Shown one piece after another: positions 45,826-55,361 of a stretch of DNA of 64,000 bases. This DNA is from Sphingomonadales bacterium Ga0077531. GTDB lineage: Bacteria; Pseudomonadota; Alphaproteobacteria; Sphingomonadales; Sphingomonadaceae. Positions within the stretch are counted from its first letter, which is position 1, and each line of letters opens with the position of its first letter. Position numbers and translations under genes: made by a program. The notes beneath the pieces are model-generated. The model worked only from the letters and a program-made list of their open reading frames with translations. It made no database searches and was not told the origin of the DNA. The stretch covers positions 89,745 to 153,744 of the forward strand of contig LNED01000023.1 of NCBI GenBank assembly GCA_001464915.1, given 5' to 3'.

Positions 45826-46622
45826 GCCGCCGCTTGTGGCCTGAGCAGCGCGGCGGTGGCACTCGCAATATCATCAGCGCGCATCAGGCTTTCCCCGACC
45901 AAGAAGGTGCGCACCCCTGCCGCTTCAAGCCGGGCGAGATCGGCGGGGGTGTTGATGCCGCTCTCGCCGACGATCAGCGTGCCTTCGGGCATCAGCGGGG
46001 CGAGGCGTTCCGTCACCGCAAGACTGGTGGTGAAGGTTTTGAGGTCACGATTGTTGACCCCAATCAGGCGCGATTGGAGGACGCGGGCGGCGCGTTCCAG
46101 CTCGGCCTCGTCATGCACTTCGATCAGCACGTCCATGCCGTGTTCGCGCGCGGCGACTTCGATTTCGGCCATGGTGATGTCTTCAAGCGCTGCGACGATG
46201 ATCAGGATCGCATCGGCCCCGAGGCTGCGCGCTTCAAGGCATTGCCACGGATCGACCATGAAATCCTTGCGCAGCACCGGCAGCGCGCAGGCGGCGCGGG
46301 CGGCGACGAGGTAATCCTCGTGCCCCTGGAAATACGGTGCATCGGTCAGCACCGATAGGCACGCCGCGCCGCCTGCTTCGTAAGCGGCGGCGTGTTCAGC
46401 CGGGCGGAAATCGGCGCGGATCAGGCCTTTCGATGGGCTCGCCTTCTTGATCTCGGCGATGAGCGCGTAGCCGGTGGCGGCGCGCTGGCGAAGGGCAGCC
46501 TCGAAGCCTCTGGGCGCAGTCTGGGCGCGGGCGAGTTCGGCCAAGGCACCATCAGTGACCGCCTGCTTGCGGGCGGCGACTTCAAGGCGTTTGGTGGCGC
46601 AGATTTCTTCGAGTTTGTTCAT
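45822..46622 (-). CDS. trpC: Indole-3-glycerol-phosphate synthase
   Basis: It closes the indole ring in tryptophan synthesis. A TIM barrel with [50 protein letters not shown] and VGESGI, containing the catalytic Lys and Glu residues. 266 residues; monofunctional, not fused to TrpF. ATG at 46622 ([12 protein letters not shown]), 4 nt after the trpD stop; an ATG at 46643 would overlap trpD. Confidence 0.95.
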   Translation of the reverse strand: MNKLEEICATKRLEVAARKQAVTDGALAELARAQTAPRGFEAALRQRAATGYALIAEIKKASPSKGLIRADFRPAEHAAAYEAGGAACLSVLTDAPYFQGHEDYLVAARAACALPVLRKDFMVDPWQCLEARSLGADAILIIVAALEDITMAEIEVAAREHGMDVLIEVHDEAELERAARVLQSRLIGVNNRDLKTFTTSLAVTERLAPLMPEGTLIVGESGINTPADLARLEAAGVRTFLVGESLMRADDIASATAALLRPQAAA

Positions 46623-46626
46623 TGTC

Positions 46627-47619
46627 TCACTTCGCCAAGGCAATCCATTTTGCCAGCAACGCCTTCGCCCGTCCGGAATCGAGCGCCTCTGCCGCCATTG
46701 CCGCCCGGTCGCGCCAGCCGGCGCCGCGTCCTGCGACCATAAGCGCGCCTGCCGCGTTGAACAGCACTGCGTCGCGGTAAGGGCCGGGGGTGCCCATCAG
46801 CAGCGCATTGAGCGCCGCTGCATTGTGTATCGCGTCGTCGCCGCGGATTGCTTCGACCGGGGCATGGGGCAAGCCCGCTGCGCTGGCGTCGACCCGCTCC
46901 ATCGTGAAAGCATGGTCGGTGACAATGGCGATTTCATTGCCGCCGGCAAGGCTCAGTTCGTCGAGCCCTTCATCGCCCGACACGATCAGCGAGCGCCCGG
47001 TGCCCAGCTTTGCCAGCGCACCCGCGTAAATCGGCACATAGGCGGGGCGCGCAATGCCGATCAGCTGGCTGGTGACCTTGGCCGGGTTCGACAGCGGGCC
47101 CATCAGGTTGAAGATCGTGCGCTTGCCGATTTTGAGCCGGATGGGCTGGATCCGCGCCATCGCCGGGTGGTGGTTTTTGGCAAACAGGAAACAGATGCCG
47201 ATTTCCGCCAGCGTCCTTTCCGCTGTGCGCCCGGCGGCGTCCATGTCGAGGCCGAGCGCTTCGAGCGTGTCGGCTGCGCCCGCCTTGGAACTGGCCGCGC
47301 GGTTGCCGTGTTTCGCCACCGGCACACCGCAGGCGGCCACTACGAGGCTGACGGCGGTCGAGACGTTGAGCGTGTGGTGCCCGTCGCCCCCGGTGCCGCA
47401 CACATCGATCGCGCCTTCAGGGGCGGAAATCGGGATCAGCCGCGCGCGCAATGCCCGCGCTGCACCGGCGATTTCATCCGCCGTCTCGCCGCGCTGTGAC
47501 AGGGCGATGAGGAACGCCTCGATTTCGGCTTCGGATGGTGCGCCGTCGAGCAGGACGCCGAACGCAGCTTCGGCCGCGGCCTCGCTGAGCGGCGTGGTCA
47601 CATCAGGGAGAGTGCTCAT
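46627..47619 (-). CDS. trpD: Anthranilate phosphoribosyltransferase
   Basis: It transfers phosphoribose from PRPP to anthranilate. The family signatures [39 protein letters not shown] and [11 protein letters not shown] are intact. 330 residues. The ATG at 47619 ([11 protein letters not shown]) overlaps the trpG stop by 4 nt. Confidence 0.95.
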   Translation of the reverse strand: MSTLPDVTTPLSEAAAEAAFGVLLDGAPSEAEIEAFLIALSQRGETADEIAGAARALRARLIPISAPEGAIDVCGTGGDGHHTLNVSTAVSLVVAACGVPVAKHGNRAASSKAGAADTLEALGLDMDAAGRTAERTLAEIGICFLFAKNHHPAMARIQPIRLKIGKRTIFNLMGPLSNPAKVTSQLIGIARPAYVPIYAGALAKLGTGRSLIVSGDEGLDELSLAGGNEIAIVTDHAFTMERVDASAAGLPHAPVEAIRGDDAIHNAAALNALLMGTPGPYRDAVLFNAAGALMVAGRGAGWRDRAAMAAEALDSGRAKALLAKWIALAK

Positions 47620-48227
47620 GCGCTCAACCTCGCCGGCAGCACCGGCTCCAACCCGCACAACCGCACAAAATTGGCGAGCAGCGCGTGGCCGTGCTGCGTG
47701 GCGATGCTTTCCGGGTGGAATTGCACCGAGTGGATCGGCAGGCTTTCGTGCCGGAACCCCATCACTGAGGGATGATCCGCGCCTGGGGTCTCCGCATGGG
47801 CATTGGCGATCAGCGCAGGCGGCACATCCACCACCTCAAGACTGTGATAGCGCGCGGCGATGAAGGGTGATGGCAGACCGGCAAACACCCCCGTCCCATC
47901 GTGCGTCACCGGCGAGGTCTTGCCATGCATCAACCCACCGCGCTGCACCGTTCCCCCGAAATGCTGGCCAATCGCCTGATGGCCGAGACACACGCCCATC
48001 AGCGGCTTGCCCGCATCGGCGCAGGCCGCCACCAGATCAAGGCTGATCCCCGCCTCATTGGGCGTGCAGGGGCCGGGCGAGATGAGGAACCCCGCCGCAT
48101 TGGTACGCAGCGCATCAGCCGCGGTCAGCGCATCATTGCGCTCCACGCGAACCTCGGCCCCCAACTCCATCAGATAATGGACGAGGTTGAAAGTGAAGCT
48201 GTCGTAATTGTCGATGACGAGGATCAT
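47616..48227 (-). CDS. trpG: Anthranilate synthase component II (glutamine amidotransferase)
   Basis: It supplies ammonia from glutamine to TrpE; it may also serve 4-amino-4-deoxychorismate synthase (PabA role), as is common when one copy exists. Class I amidotransferase motifs are present: [25 protein letters not shown], the nucleophile Cys in [11 protein letters not shown], and the His/Glu pair in QFHPESIAT. 203 residues. The ATG at 48227 overlaps the glycosidase-like gene stop by 4 nt. Confidence 0.95.
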   Translation of the reverse strand: MILVIDNYDSFTFNLVHYLMELGAEVRVERNDALTAADALRTNAAGFLISPGPCTPNEAGISLDLVAACADAGKPLMGVCLGHQAIGQHFGGTVQRGGLMHGKTSPVTHDGTGVFAGLPSPFIAARYHSLEVVDVPPALIANAHAETPGADHPSVMGFRHESLPIHSVQFHPESIATQHGHALLANFVRLCGLEPVLPARLSA

Positions 48228-49063
48228 TGCTCTGGCTGCTCCTCGCGCTTGCTCACCACGATGATCGGGCCGACGCGGCCCTTGTCCTGCCGCCCTGTCG
48301 CCGGGTCCCACAGTGATGACACCGCACCGTCAAGATAGAGCGCGTTGGCCACTTTCACTTCATCGCGGAAATAGCGGGCGAGCTGCCCGAAGCTGACCTC
48401 CCCGCGTGAAATCACGAAATGTGCCGCGCCCTTGGCATCAACGCCGACGCCGTTACGGATCGCTTTGGACGGGCCGTTGTCCTGAATTTCAGGGTGCAGT
48501 TTGCCATCGACCAGCAGCATTGGACCAGACTGCGTGCCGAATTGCGGCCGGTCGCCGACGGTGTTGAAGAAGGTGTTGCTGCCCAGCACACGCCACCCGC
48601 CGCCGCTATTGCCGAAGAACACCCCGTTGGGCTTCATGTAGAAATTTCCATCTCCTGCGCCGCGATCAAGCTCGCCCAGCCGTTCGCCATTTTCGACGTA
48701 GTAGCCGACTGCCTTCAGGTCATCGCCATACATCCCGCCATTGATGGCAAAGGCAATCGTGGCCGCGTCGACCGTGGAGGCGAACGCGCTGAGCGAGCCG
48801 AACGGCTGTCCGCCCGCAGGCGCGTTGGCCATTGCGATGCGGTGCTTGGCCGGATCAGCGACACAGTGCGTCAGCGTTACCTGTTCAAAAACCACCTCGC
48901 GGCAGGCGGAAGGGCCGTTTGCCAGCGACGGAGTGGGGGAGGGTGTCACATCGTCAGGTGTAGAACCATCAAGCAGCGCGCGCACGACCGGCTCACCCGC
49001 CGGCTGCTCCGAACAGGCGATGAGTGTGAGCAGGGCTAGCAAGACAGCAGGCGTGCGGATCAT
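48224..49063 (-). CDS. Phosphodiester glycosidase-like (DUF2233) lipoprotein
   Basis: A 279-residue protein with a lipoprotein signal ([17 protein letters not shown]; lipobox LIAC). The core matches the NAGPA/DUF2233 family: [49 protein letters not shown] and IRNGVGVD. Relatives hydrolyse sugar phosphodiesters or related exopolymer bonds in the periplasm. The substrate here is unknown. It is coupled by 4-nt overlaps to the MetX-like hydrolase upstream and trpG downstream, although neither product is in tryptophan synthesis. Confidence 0.82.
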   Translation of the reverse strand: MIRTPAVLLALLTLIACSEQPAGEPVVRALLDGSTPDDVTPSPTPSLANGPSACREVVFEQVTLTHCVADPAKHRIAMANAPAGGQPFGSLSAFASTVDAATIAFAINGGMYGDDLKAVGYYVENGERLGELDRGAGDGNFYMKPNGVFFGNSGGGWRVLGSNTFFNTVGDRPQFGTQSGPMLLVDGKLHPEIQDNGPSKAIRNGVGVDAKGAAHFVISRGEVSFGQLARYFRDEVKVANALYLDGAVSSLWDPATGRQDKGRVGPIIVVSKREEQPEQ

Positions 49064-50157
49064 TGGTTTTCTTCGAGAAAGCGCAGCAATTCGTCCATCC
49101 ACAGGCCGGGGCGGCTGTGGGTGCCGTGGCCAAACGTCTGCGCGCTCGGCGGGATCAGAACAAACCGCGCCCGAGGCATAGTGGAAGCCAGCGCCGCCGG
49201 ATTGCCGAGGCCGGGCGGGTTGATGAAGTCGTCAGCCGAATTGATCCACAACACCGGCGCGGTGATTTCATGGAGGCGCGCGGCAGGGTTGTAATTGCGT
49301 GAGGCGTCCAACTGATAGACCGAGTCGTTGGGATCGACAGCGTTGGCGGCGGCAAGGCGGCTTCGCGCAGCATAGAATTGCTCGGCGGCGGCGCGGGTCG
49401 GATAATCCGCATCCATGCGATAGGGGTTGCTGCCGGCCAGCAGCAAAACGTTGGCCGCGAGCGCCTGACCAACTTTAAGATCGGCCGGATTGGCATAATT
49501 GCCGTTATTATAGGCTGGGTCGTTCCTGAAACCGTCGATGATAATCTGGCGCATCACGCGGTTTCGCCCGGCGATCTCAACGGCATTGCAGGCCAGCGGG
49601 ACGTATTTTTCGACGAAGCCGGGATACATCGGCCCCCATACGAAGGAATGCATACACCCCATCGAGGTGCCGATGATCATGTCGAGGCGGGTGATCCCGA
49701 ACCCTTCGGTCAGCATGCGATGTTGTGCGCGGACCATGTCATCATAGTCGTAGCGTGGAAATGCGGCGCGCAAGCCATCGCTGGGCTTGCTGCTTTTGCC
49801 GTGGCCAAGATTGCTTGGCGCGATGACGAAGAACCGGTTGATGTCGAGCGGTTGGCCCGGCCCAAACATGACATCGCCAAAATGGGGTTGCAGTAGTGAA
49901 GTCGCGTCCCCGCCAGTGCCATGCAGCAGCATAACTGCGTTCTCGATTTCCCCCTTCGCATTGCGACGCGGCTCGCCCAGCGTGAGCCCATGCATGGTGA
50001 TCGCGGGAAGTGTCTCGCCCGTGCCGAACGCGAAATCGTTGAGCACGATGGTGTGCTCTTGCGCCTTGGCGAGCCAGTCCTCCGCCTTCAGGGCAGTCAG
50101 CGGAAGGCCCAATGTCAGCACAAGGATCAGAGCCGCGGCGTAACGTATGATAGGCAT
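49060..50157 (-). CDS. Exported homoserine-acetyltransferase-like alpha/beta hydrolase
   Basis: An alpha/beta-hydrolase with the MetX-type nucleophile elbow IIGTSMGCMHS, an acid in INSADDFINPP and a His in FGHGTH. Unlike MetX it begins with a signal peptide (MPIIRYAAALILVLTLGLPLTALKA), so it is probably a periplasmic esterase or acyltransferase. The ATG at 50157 has AAGGA upstream; an ATG at 50181 would overlap the trpE stop (ATGA) and add eight residues. It sits between trpE and trpG. Substrate unknown. Confidence 0.82.
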   Translation of the reverse strand: MPIIRYAAALILVLTLGLPLTALKAEDWLAKAQEHTIVLNDFAFGTGETLPAITMHGLTLGEPRRNAKGEIENAVMLLHGTGGDATSLLQPHFGDVMFGPGQPLDINRFFVIAPSNLGHGKSSKPSDGLRAAFPRYDYDDMVRAQHRMLTEGFGITRLDMIIGTSMGCMHSFVWGPMYPGFVEKYVPLACNAVEIAGRNRVMRQIIIDGFRNDPAYNNGNYANPADLKVGQALAANVLLLAGSNPYRMDADYPTRAAAEQFYAARSRLAAANAVDPNDSVYQLDASRNYNPAARLHEITAPVLWINSADDFINPPGLGNPAALASTMPRARFVLIPPSAQTFGHGTHSRPGLWMDELLRFLEENQ

Positions 50158-50177
50158 GATTCTTTGGTCCTTCGCAA

Positions 50178-51719
50178 TCATTGCCCATACCCCGGCTCGC
50201 CCGCCACGCGAACGGCTTCGCGCGCGGCAGCGATCAGCGCGCCCGCCTTGGCGCGGCATTCAGCGAGCTCGTAATCAGGCTCGGAATCGGCGACGATCCC
50301 GGCACCCGCCTGCACGTGCATCACCCCGTCCTTAACCACTGCGGTGCGCAGGACAATGCAACTATCGAGGCTGCCATCAGGCGCGAAATAGCCGACGCCG
50401 CCTGCGTAGGCGCCGCGCGTTTCGGGTTCGAGTTCTGCGATAATCTCACACGCCCGGATTTTCGGCGCGCCTGAAACGGTGCCCGCCGGAAAGCCTGCGA
50501 ACAGCGCATCCAAAGCGTCCTTTTCGGGCGCGAGATTGCCCACCACATTGCTGACGATGTGCATCACGTGGCTATACCGTTCGATGGTGAAGCTGTCGGT
50601 CACGGTGACGCTGCCCGCGGTCGCCACCCGGCCCACATCATTTCGCCCCAGATCAAGCAGCATCAGGTGCTCTGCCCGCTCCTTGGGATCAGCGAGCAGA
50701 CTGGCTTCGTTGGCGATGTCTTCTTCGCGCGACTGCCCGCGCGGGCGCGTGCCTGCGATGGGGCGGATGGTGACTTCGGTATCGCCCTTATCATTGGGCC
50801 TAACCCGCACCAGAATCTCAGGGCTTGATCCCACCAGCGCAAAGCCGGGCAGGTCGAGGAAATAAAGGAACGGCGAAGGGTTCACCCGCCGCAGCGCGCG
50901 ATAAAGCGACAATGGCGGGAGCGGGAAGGGGCAGGTAAACCGCTGCGCCAGCACCACCTGAAAGATGTCTCCGGCGAGAATGTAGTCCTTCGCCTTCAAT
51001 GCCATCGCCTTGTAATCCTCTGCCGCGATCACCGGAGCAAGATCGGGCAGGTTATCGGGCAGGGGGGCCTGATCCGCAGCGGGCGCAGCTTGCGCCAGTT
51101 GGCTGAGCGCCGCGTCAATCCGCTCGCCTGCGCGCCCGACGGCTGCGGCAGGATCGCTCGCTTCCCAGATCGGCGCGATGGCGAACAATGCGTTGGTCAG
51201 CCCGTCAAACACCAGCACCACCGTGGGCCGCACGAACAGCATGTCGGGCAGTTCCAGTGGACTGTCAGGCGCGCGCGGCAGGGTCTCGACAAGGCCGATG
51301 GTTTCGTAGCCGAGATAGCCGACCAGACAGGCGAGCGCAGGTGGCAGGCCTTCGGGCATTGGGTCGATCCGGCAGGCATCCGCCAAGCTACGCAATTCAG
51401 TCAGCGCATCGCCCGCGCAGGAGGAGAAAGCCCCGCGGTCGGTGCGCCATTCGCGATTGATTTCAGCCGCCGCGCCGCTTGCGCGGAACACCAGATCGGG
51501 ATCGATTCCGAGCAGGCTGTAACGCCCGCGCACTTCGCCGCCTTCAACCGATTCGAGCAGGAAATCGCCGCGCCCCGGCACGATCAAGCGCCGCGCTGCG
51601 CCAACCGGCGTGTCGCTATCAGCGATGATACGCCGCCACACCAACGCCGCGCGTCCTTGAGAGAGCGCGGTGATGGCAGGTTCGGCGTTGTCGGGCAGGC
51701 CAGCGGCAGGAATGGTCAC
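50178..51719 (-). CDS. trpE: Anthranilate synthase component I
   Basis: It converts chorismate to anthranilate with ammonia from TrpG. It shows the feedback-site-like LLESVEGGEVRGRYSLLG near the N-terminus, and the chorismate-binding motifs SPEILVRV, RPIAGTRPRG, EHLMLLDLGRNDVGRVA, FPAGTVSGAPKIRA and RGAYAGGVGYF. 513 residues. Starts at GTG 51719, 31 nt downstream of ppiD. No leader peptide or attenuator is visible in that gap. Confidence 0.95.
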   Translation of the reverse strand: MTIPAAGLPDNAEPAITALSQGRAALVWRRIIADSDTPVGAARRLIVPGRGDFLLESVEGGEVRGRYSLLGIDPDLVFRASGAAAEINREWRTDRGAFSSCAGDALTELRSLADACRIDPMPEGLPPALACLVGYLGYETIGLVETLPRAPDSPLELPDMLFVRPTVVLVFDGLTNALFAIAPIWEASDPAAAVGRAGERIDAALSQLAQAAPAADQAPLPDNLPDLAPVIAAEDYKAMALKAKDYILAGDIFQVVLAQRFTCPFPLPPLSLYRALRRVNPSPFLYFLDLPGFALVGSSPEILVRVRPNDKGDTEVTIRPIAGTRPRGQSREEDIANEASLLADPKERAEHLMLLDLGRNDVGRVATAGSVTVTDSFTIERYSHVMHIVSNVVGNLAPEKDALDALFAGFPAGTVSGAPKIRACEIIAELEPETRGAYAGGVGYFAPDGSLDSCIVLRTAVVKDGVMHVQAGAGIVADSEPDYELAECRAKAGALIAAAREAVRVAGEPGYGQ

Positions 51720-51750
51720 GTTCCGATCATACCTGCGATCACACCTGCAA

Positions 51751-53685
51751 TCATTGCTCGCCGCTCAGCTGCTTGCGCACGGTGGTGATCGCCGCTTCGT
51801 TGCGGGTCACGCCCAGTTCCTTGCGCATCGCAGCGGTGGTCTGGCGCCGGTATTCATCGCTGAGCGCCTGCCCCAATTGCTCGCGGGTCTGCGCCACCAG
51901 TTCCGGCTGATCATCGACTGAATCGGTGCTGATGTCTTCAAGGCTGACGACATACCAACCCAGATTGCGCGGCGCTTCGAGCACTTTGACTGAACCTTCG
52001 GCCATGCTGAACAACAGCACCAGCGGCGGCGGGACATTGCCTTGCCGTTGGGCGAGCAGGGCGCGGCGTTCGAGATCGATCGGTTCGCGTTCAAAGCCAG
52101 CCTTGCCTTCAGCCGCCAAGGCAGCGGTAAGTGGGGTTTTGCCGCGCACCTTGGCGGTGATGCGGTCTGCCGCAGCCTTGGCCAGCTTGGCCCCCTGAGC
52201 GCGCTTCCATCCGGCGATGGCGGGTTCGCGCACCTGCGCCAACGGCGGAGCGGCGGCTTCTTCGATCCGGGCGACTTCGTAGATCACGAATTGCTCGCCG
52301 GGGATGATTTCCGCGAGCTGCGGCTCGCTTTCGTCCATCTGGAACGCGGTCGACAGCACGGGCAGCAACTCCGGCACGATCTGCGCGCCTGGGTTGCCAA
52401 ACGCCTGCCCGTTGGCGAGCAGGGCGGGCGTGGTTTCGACCTTGAGGTCATATGCCTTGGCGACTTCGGCGAGCGCAGTGCCGCTATCGACTTCGGCTTC
52501 GATTTCAGCGGTGAGATCGGCAACGGCGGCGCCGCGCTTCTCCTCGGTCAGCTGGGTCGTGATTTCAGGGGTGGCCTGCGCCAGGTCACGCGCCGGGGTG
52601 CGCTCGATCGAGTCGACCCGCGCGACATACCAGCCGAGCGTGCCCTGCGCGGGTTCGATAACTCCGCCTTGCGCAGCTTTGAAGGCGGCTTGCGCAAAAG
52701 CGAAACTGGTTGCGCCGGCCATCGCTTCGCGGTCGCGCGCTTCGCTGGGGGAGGCGGTGAACCCGGCCTCACGCGCGGCGGCTTCCAAAGCGACCCCACC
52801 GCGGATTTTCGCTACCAACGCCTTGGCAGCATCCTGTGTCGGAACAACGAAACTGGTAACCGCGCGCTGTTCGCTCGCCTGAAACTTGGCCGCATCACGT
52901 TTGTAACGCGCGGCGATTTCGGCGGCGGTGGGGGTGGCATTGACCTCCAGCGAGTTGCTGCCGAACACGGCGAAGCGCAGCGTGCGGCGCTCAGGGCGGA
53001 TGAACTGGGTGCGGTTATCCTTGTACCAAGCGGCCAACTGCGCATCGGAGGGATTGCCAGCAGGGGCAAAGGCCGTGCTTGGGATCAAGGCAATCTCACC
53101 CTTGCGCCGTTCCAGCACCAGTGCGGCATATTGGCGCGCGATCTTGCCAGGCAGCTGCGGCGCGGCAATCGCGGGCTTGAGCAATTGCTGTTCGATCAAC
53201 CCGTCAACCAGATCGCGGCGGAAGGTCTTGTCGCTCAAACCCGCTTGAGCCAGCGCGGCCTGATAGGTTTTGGCATCGAATTCGCCGGTCAGCCCGCGAA
53301 ATGCACTGATTTGCAGGATTTCGCTGTTCACCAGGTTGTCGCCGGCGCGCAGGCCATATTTTTCGCCGTAGGTGCCCACGGTGTAGCGATCGATCAGCTG
53401 GCGGATCACTTCGTCAAATCCGCCCTCGGCCACGAATTCCGGCATGGTCAGCGTCTGATTCTGCGCGCGCACCTGATCGAGCGCGGTCTTTGACGCGACG
53501 GTCAGATCGGAGACCGGGATTGCTTCGCCACCAACCACGGCAACGCGGTCGGAGTTGGACACGCCGCCAAAGGTCGATCCGGTGATGTCGGAAGCCGCAA
53601 AGGCCAGCGCCATCAACGCCAGGAACGCAAGAAAGATCGGCAGCCCGATCTTCGACTGGAAAAAACGGCGGAAGAACGAAAACAT
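51751..53685 (-). CDS. ppiD: PpiD-like periplasmic folding chaperone (SurA_N/parvulin)
   Basis: A 644-residue inner-membrane-anchored periplasmic protein. The N-terminus has one TM helix (IGLPIFLAFLALMALAFAA) preceded by FFRRFFQSK, then a SurA_N-like domain (GGEAIPVSDLTVA; EVIRQLIDRYTVG) and a parvulin-type PPIase region (residues ~250-380), as in PpiD. It helps fold exported proteins. ATG at 53685. It is the first gene of the minus-strand run that includes trpE, and diverges from tpiA. Confidence 0.88.
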   Translation of the reverse strand: MFSFFRRFFQSKIGLPIFLAFLALMALAFAASDITGSTFGGVSNSDRVAVVGGEAIPVSDLTVASKTALDQVRAQNQTLTMPEFVAEGGFDEVIRQLIDRYTVGTYGEKYGLRAGDNLVNSEILQISAFRGLTGEFDAKTYQAALAQAGLSDKTFRRDLVDGLIEQQLLKPAIAAPQLPGKIARQYAALVLERRKGEIALIPSTAFAPAGNPSDAQLAAWYKDNRTQFIRPERRTLRFAVFGSNSLEVNATPTAAEIAARYKRDAAKFQASEQRAVTSFVVPTQDAAKALVAKIRGGVALEAAAREAGFTASPSEARDREAMAGATSFAFAQAAFKAAQGGVIEPAQGTLGWYVARVDSIERTPARDLAQATPEITTQLTEEKRGAAVADLTAEIEAEVDSGTALAEVAKAYDLKVETTPALLANGQAFGNPGAQIVPELLPVLSTAFQMDESEPQLAEIIPGEQFVIYEVARIEEAAAPPLAQVREPAIAGWKRAQGAKLAKAAADRITAKVRGKTPLTAALAAEGKAGFEREPIDLERRALLAQRQGNVPPPLVLLFSMAEGSVKVLEAPRNLGWYVVSLEDISTDSVDDQPELVAQTREQLGQALSDEYRRQTTAAMRKELGVTRNEAAITTVRKQLSGEQ

Positions 53686-53773
53686 GAGCGTGCCTTATCC
53701 CACCCGAAACTGTCTGACAGCGGGACGCAAGGCATCCCAGACGCGCGCCGCACGGGCCACGGCGCTGCGGCGC

Positions 53774-53800
53774 TTTATAGGCCATGCGACCGCGCGGCAA
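53774..53800 (-). promoter_or_regulatory. Possible sigma-70-like promoter for ppiD
   Basis: On the minus strand TATAAA (53774-53779) sits downstream of TTGCCG (53795-53800), with a short 15-bp spacer. The -10 is good but the spacing is poor, so support is weak. The rest of the 246-nt ppiD-tpiA spacer shows no clear element beyond a TATACA at 53861 on the tpiA side. Confidence 0.25.
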
Positions 53801-53931
53801 CAGGTTCGGTCACGTTTTGACTAGCAAGGCATGCTGGGCTAGCGGGCGCGGCCCCGGCGCTATACAGCGACAGCAGAATCGCGGGCTCCGACGCGTAACC
53901 CTCTCAATTATCAAGGTGCAGGACCATACCC

Positions 53932-54705
53932 ATGACCCGCCGACCCTATATTGTCGGAAACTGGAAGATGCACGGCACCCGCGCGATGCTGTCCGAAGCG
54001 CGTGCGATTGACCGCGCAGCGCAGCGCCACATGAAGGTGGAGGTGGCTTTGGCGCCGCCATATACCCTGATTCACCCGATCCACCGCGAAGCGGAACAGA
54101 TCGCGGTGGGCGCGCAGGATTGCCACCATGCCGAAGGCGGCGCTTTTACCGGGGATATCTCCGCCGCGATGATCGCCGATGCGGGCGCCAAGTTCGTGAT
54201 CCTCGGCCATTCCGAGCGGCGCACCGGCCACGGCGAGGTCGACGCAATGGTGCGCGCCAAGGCGGAAAGCGCGCTTGCGGCGGGCCTGCGGATCATCATG
54301 TGCTGCGGTGAAAGCGCTGAAACCCGCGAATCGGGCAAAGCGGTCGCGTTCGTGAACGAGCAGCTCAAAGCCTCGCTGCCGTTGCCCACCGCTATGCCCG
54401 CCGATGTGGCCGAGCGGCTGACGGTCGCTTACGAGCCGATCTGGGCCGTGGGATCGGGCACGCCTGCGACCCCCGCCGACATTGGCGAGATGCACGCTGC
54501 GATCCGCGCGCTATTGATCGACCTGTTCGGCGTAGAGCAGGGCGCTGAGGTGCGCATCCTGTATGGCGGTTCGGTCAAGCCTGAAAACGCTGGCGAAATC
54601 TTTGCCGTGCCCGAAGTTGGCGGCGCGTTGATCGGCGGAGCGAGCCTGACTGCTGACAGCTTCATGGGTATTGCGCTGGCTGCCAGCGAGCCGTTCGAAA
54701 ACTGA
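53932..54705 (+). CDS. tpiA: Triosephosphate isomerase
   Basis: It interconverts dihydroxyacetone phosphate and glyceraldehyde 3-phosphate. Motifs: VGNWKMHG (catalytic Lys), ILGHSERR (His), AYEPIWAVGSGTPAT (Glu) and the mobile phosphate loop, then LYGGSVKPEN and GGALIGGASL. 257 residues. The ATG at 53932 is preceded by AAGG. Confidence 0.96.
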   Translation: MTRRPYIVGNWKMHGTRAMLSEARAIDRAAQRHMKVEVALAPPYTLIHPIHREAEQIAVGAQDCHHAEGGAFTGDISAAMIADAGAKFVILGHSERRTGHGEVDAMVRAKAESALAAGLRIIMCCGESAETRESGKAVAFVNEQLKASLPLPTAMPADVAERLTVAYEPIWAVGSGTPATPADIGEMHAAIRALLIDLFGVEQGAEVRILYGGSVKPENAGEIFAVPEVGGALIGGASLTADSFMGIALAASEPFEN

Positions 54706-54834
54706 TCCGCCACCGCAACCCCCAAGGCGCAGCGCGGCAGGCTTGTCGTGGGCAGCTTGCGGGCCTACATGGCGGGCACGAAATATCACTGGGCGCGCGC
54801 AACCTGCGTTGCATCCAAAGCATGAGTTGATTGC

Positions 54835-55239
54835 ATGTCCCTGTTTATCTTCCTTACCGTGATCCAGGCCATTGTGGCCGCTGCGCTGGTCGGCACTGTT
54901 TTGATGCAGCGTTCCGAAGGGGGCGGGCTGGGCATCGGCAGCAGCCCATCAGGCGGCATCGGCGCGCGCGGCGCGGCAGATTTTCTGACCCGCGCGACCA
55001 AGTGGCTGGCGGTGGCGTTCGTGATCCTTTCGATCGTGCTCGCCGCGCTGGCAGTGCGCGAAACCAGTGTGGGCGGCGTTAGCTCGACGCTCAACCGCGA
55101 AGTCGACGGCGCTGCCGCCGCGCCTGATCTGTTGGCCGATCCGGTTGCGCCTGCACCTGGCGCGGCGCCGGGTGCTGCACCCGATCCGGCCGACGCTGCA
55201 CCGGCGGCGCCTGCTGGCGCCGACCCGCTCGCCGAGTAA
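54835..55239 (+). CDS. secG: Preprotein translocase subunit SecG
   Basis: An accessory subunit of the SecYEG protein-export channel. It has two TM helices (FIFLTVIQAIVAAALVGTVLM; WLAVAFVILSIVLAALAV) with the family loop QRSEGGGLGIGSS and AADFLTRATKW between them. The C-terminal ~45 residues are an Ala/Pro-rich tail longer than in E. coli SecG. The tpiA-secG-pyrG order is common in alphaproteobacteria. Confidence 0.93.
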   Translation: MSLFIFLTVIQAIVAAALVGTVLMQRSEGGGLGIGSSPSGGIGARGAADFLTRATKWLAVAFVILSIVLAALAVRETSVGGVSSTLNREVDGAAAAPDLLADPVAPAPGAAPGAAPDPADAAPAAPAGADPLAE

Positions 55240-55361
55240 CCGGCGCGGTGGGCCTTTTTGGGCCTGCTTGCCTCCAAATCGAACGGTTCTGTGGATGGCG
55301 CATCATCGCCGCCGCAAATCGCTTGCCCCGAATCCCTCTCGACGCTTAAGGCCCAACTCCC

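Noticed and set aside
51720..51750. Possible trp attenuator before trpE
   Set aside because: Only 31 nt separate ppiD from trpE; no Trp-codon leader or alternative hairpins are present.
52042..53493. 483-codon open frame antisense to ppiD
   Set aside because: Shadow of the PpiD codon pattern; Gly/Arg/Phe-rich with no domain.
55240..55361. GGCC-TTTTTG-GGCC mini-stem after secG as a terminator
   Set aside because: Only 4 bp of stem and no following U-run; not convincing.
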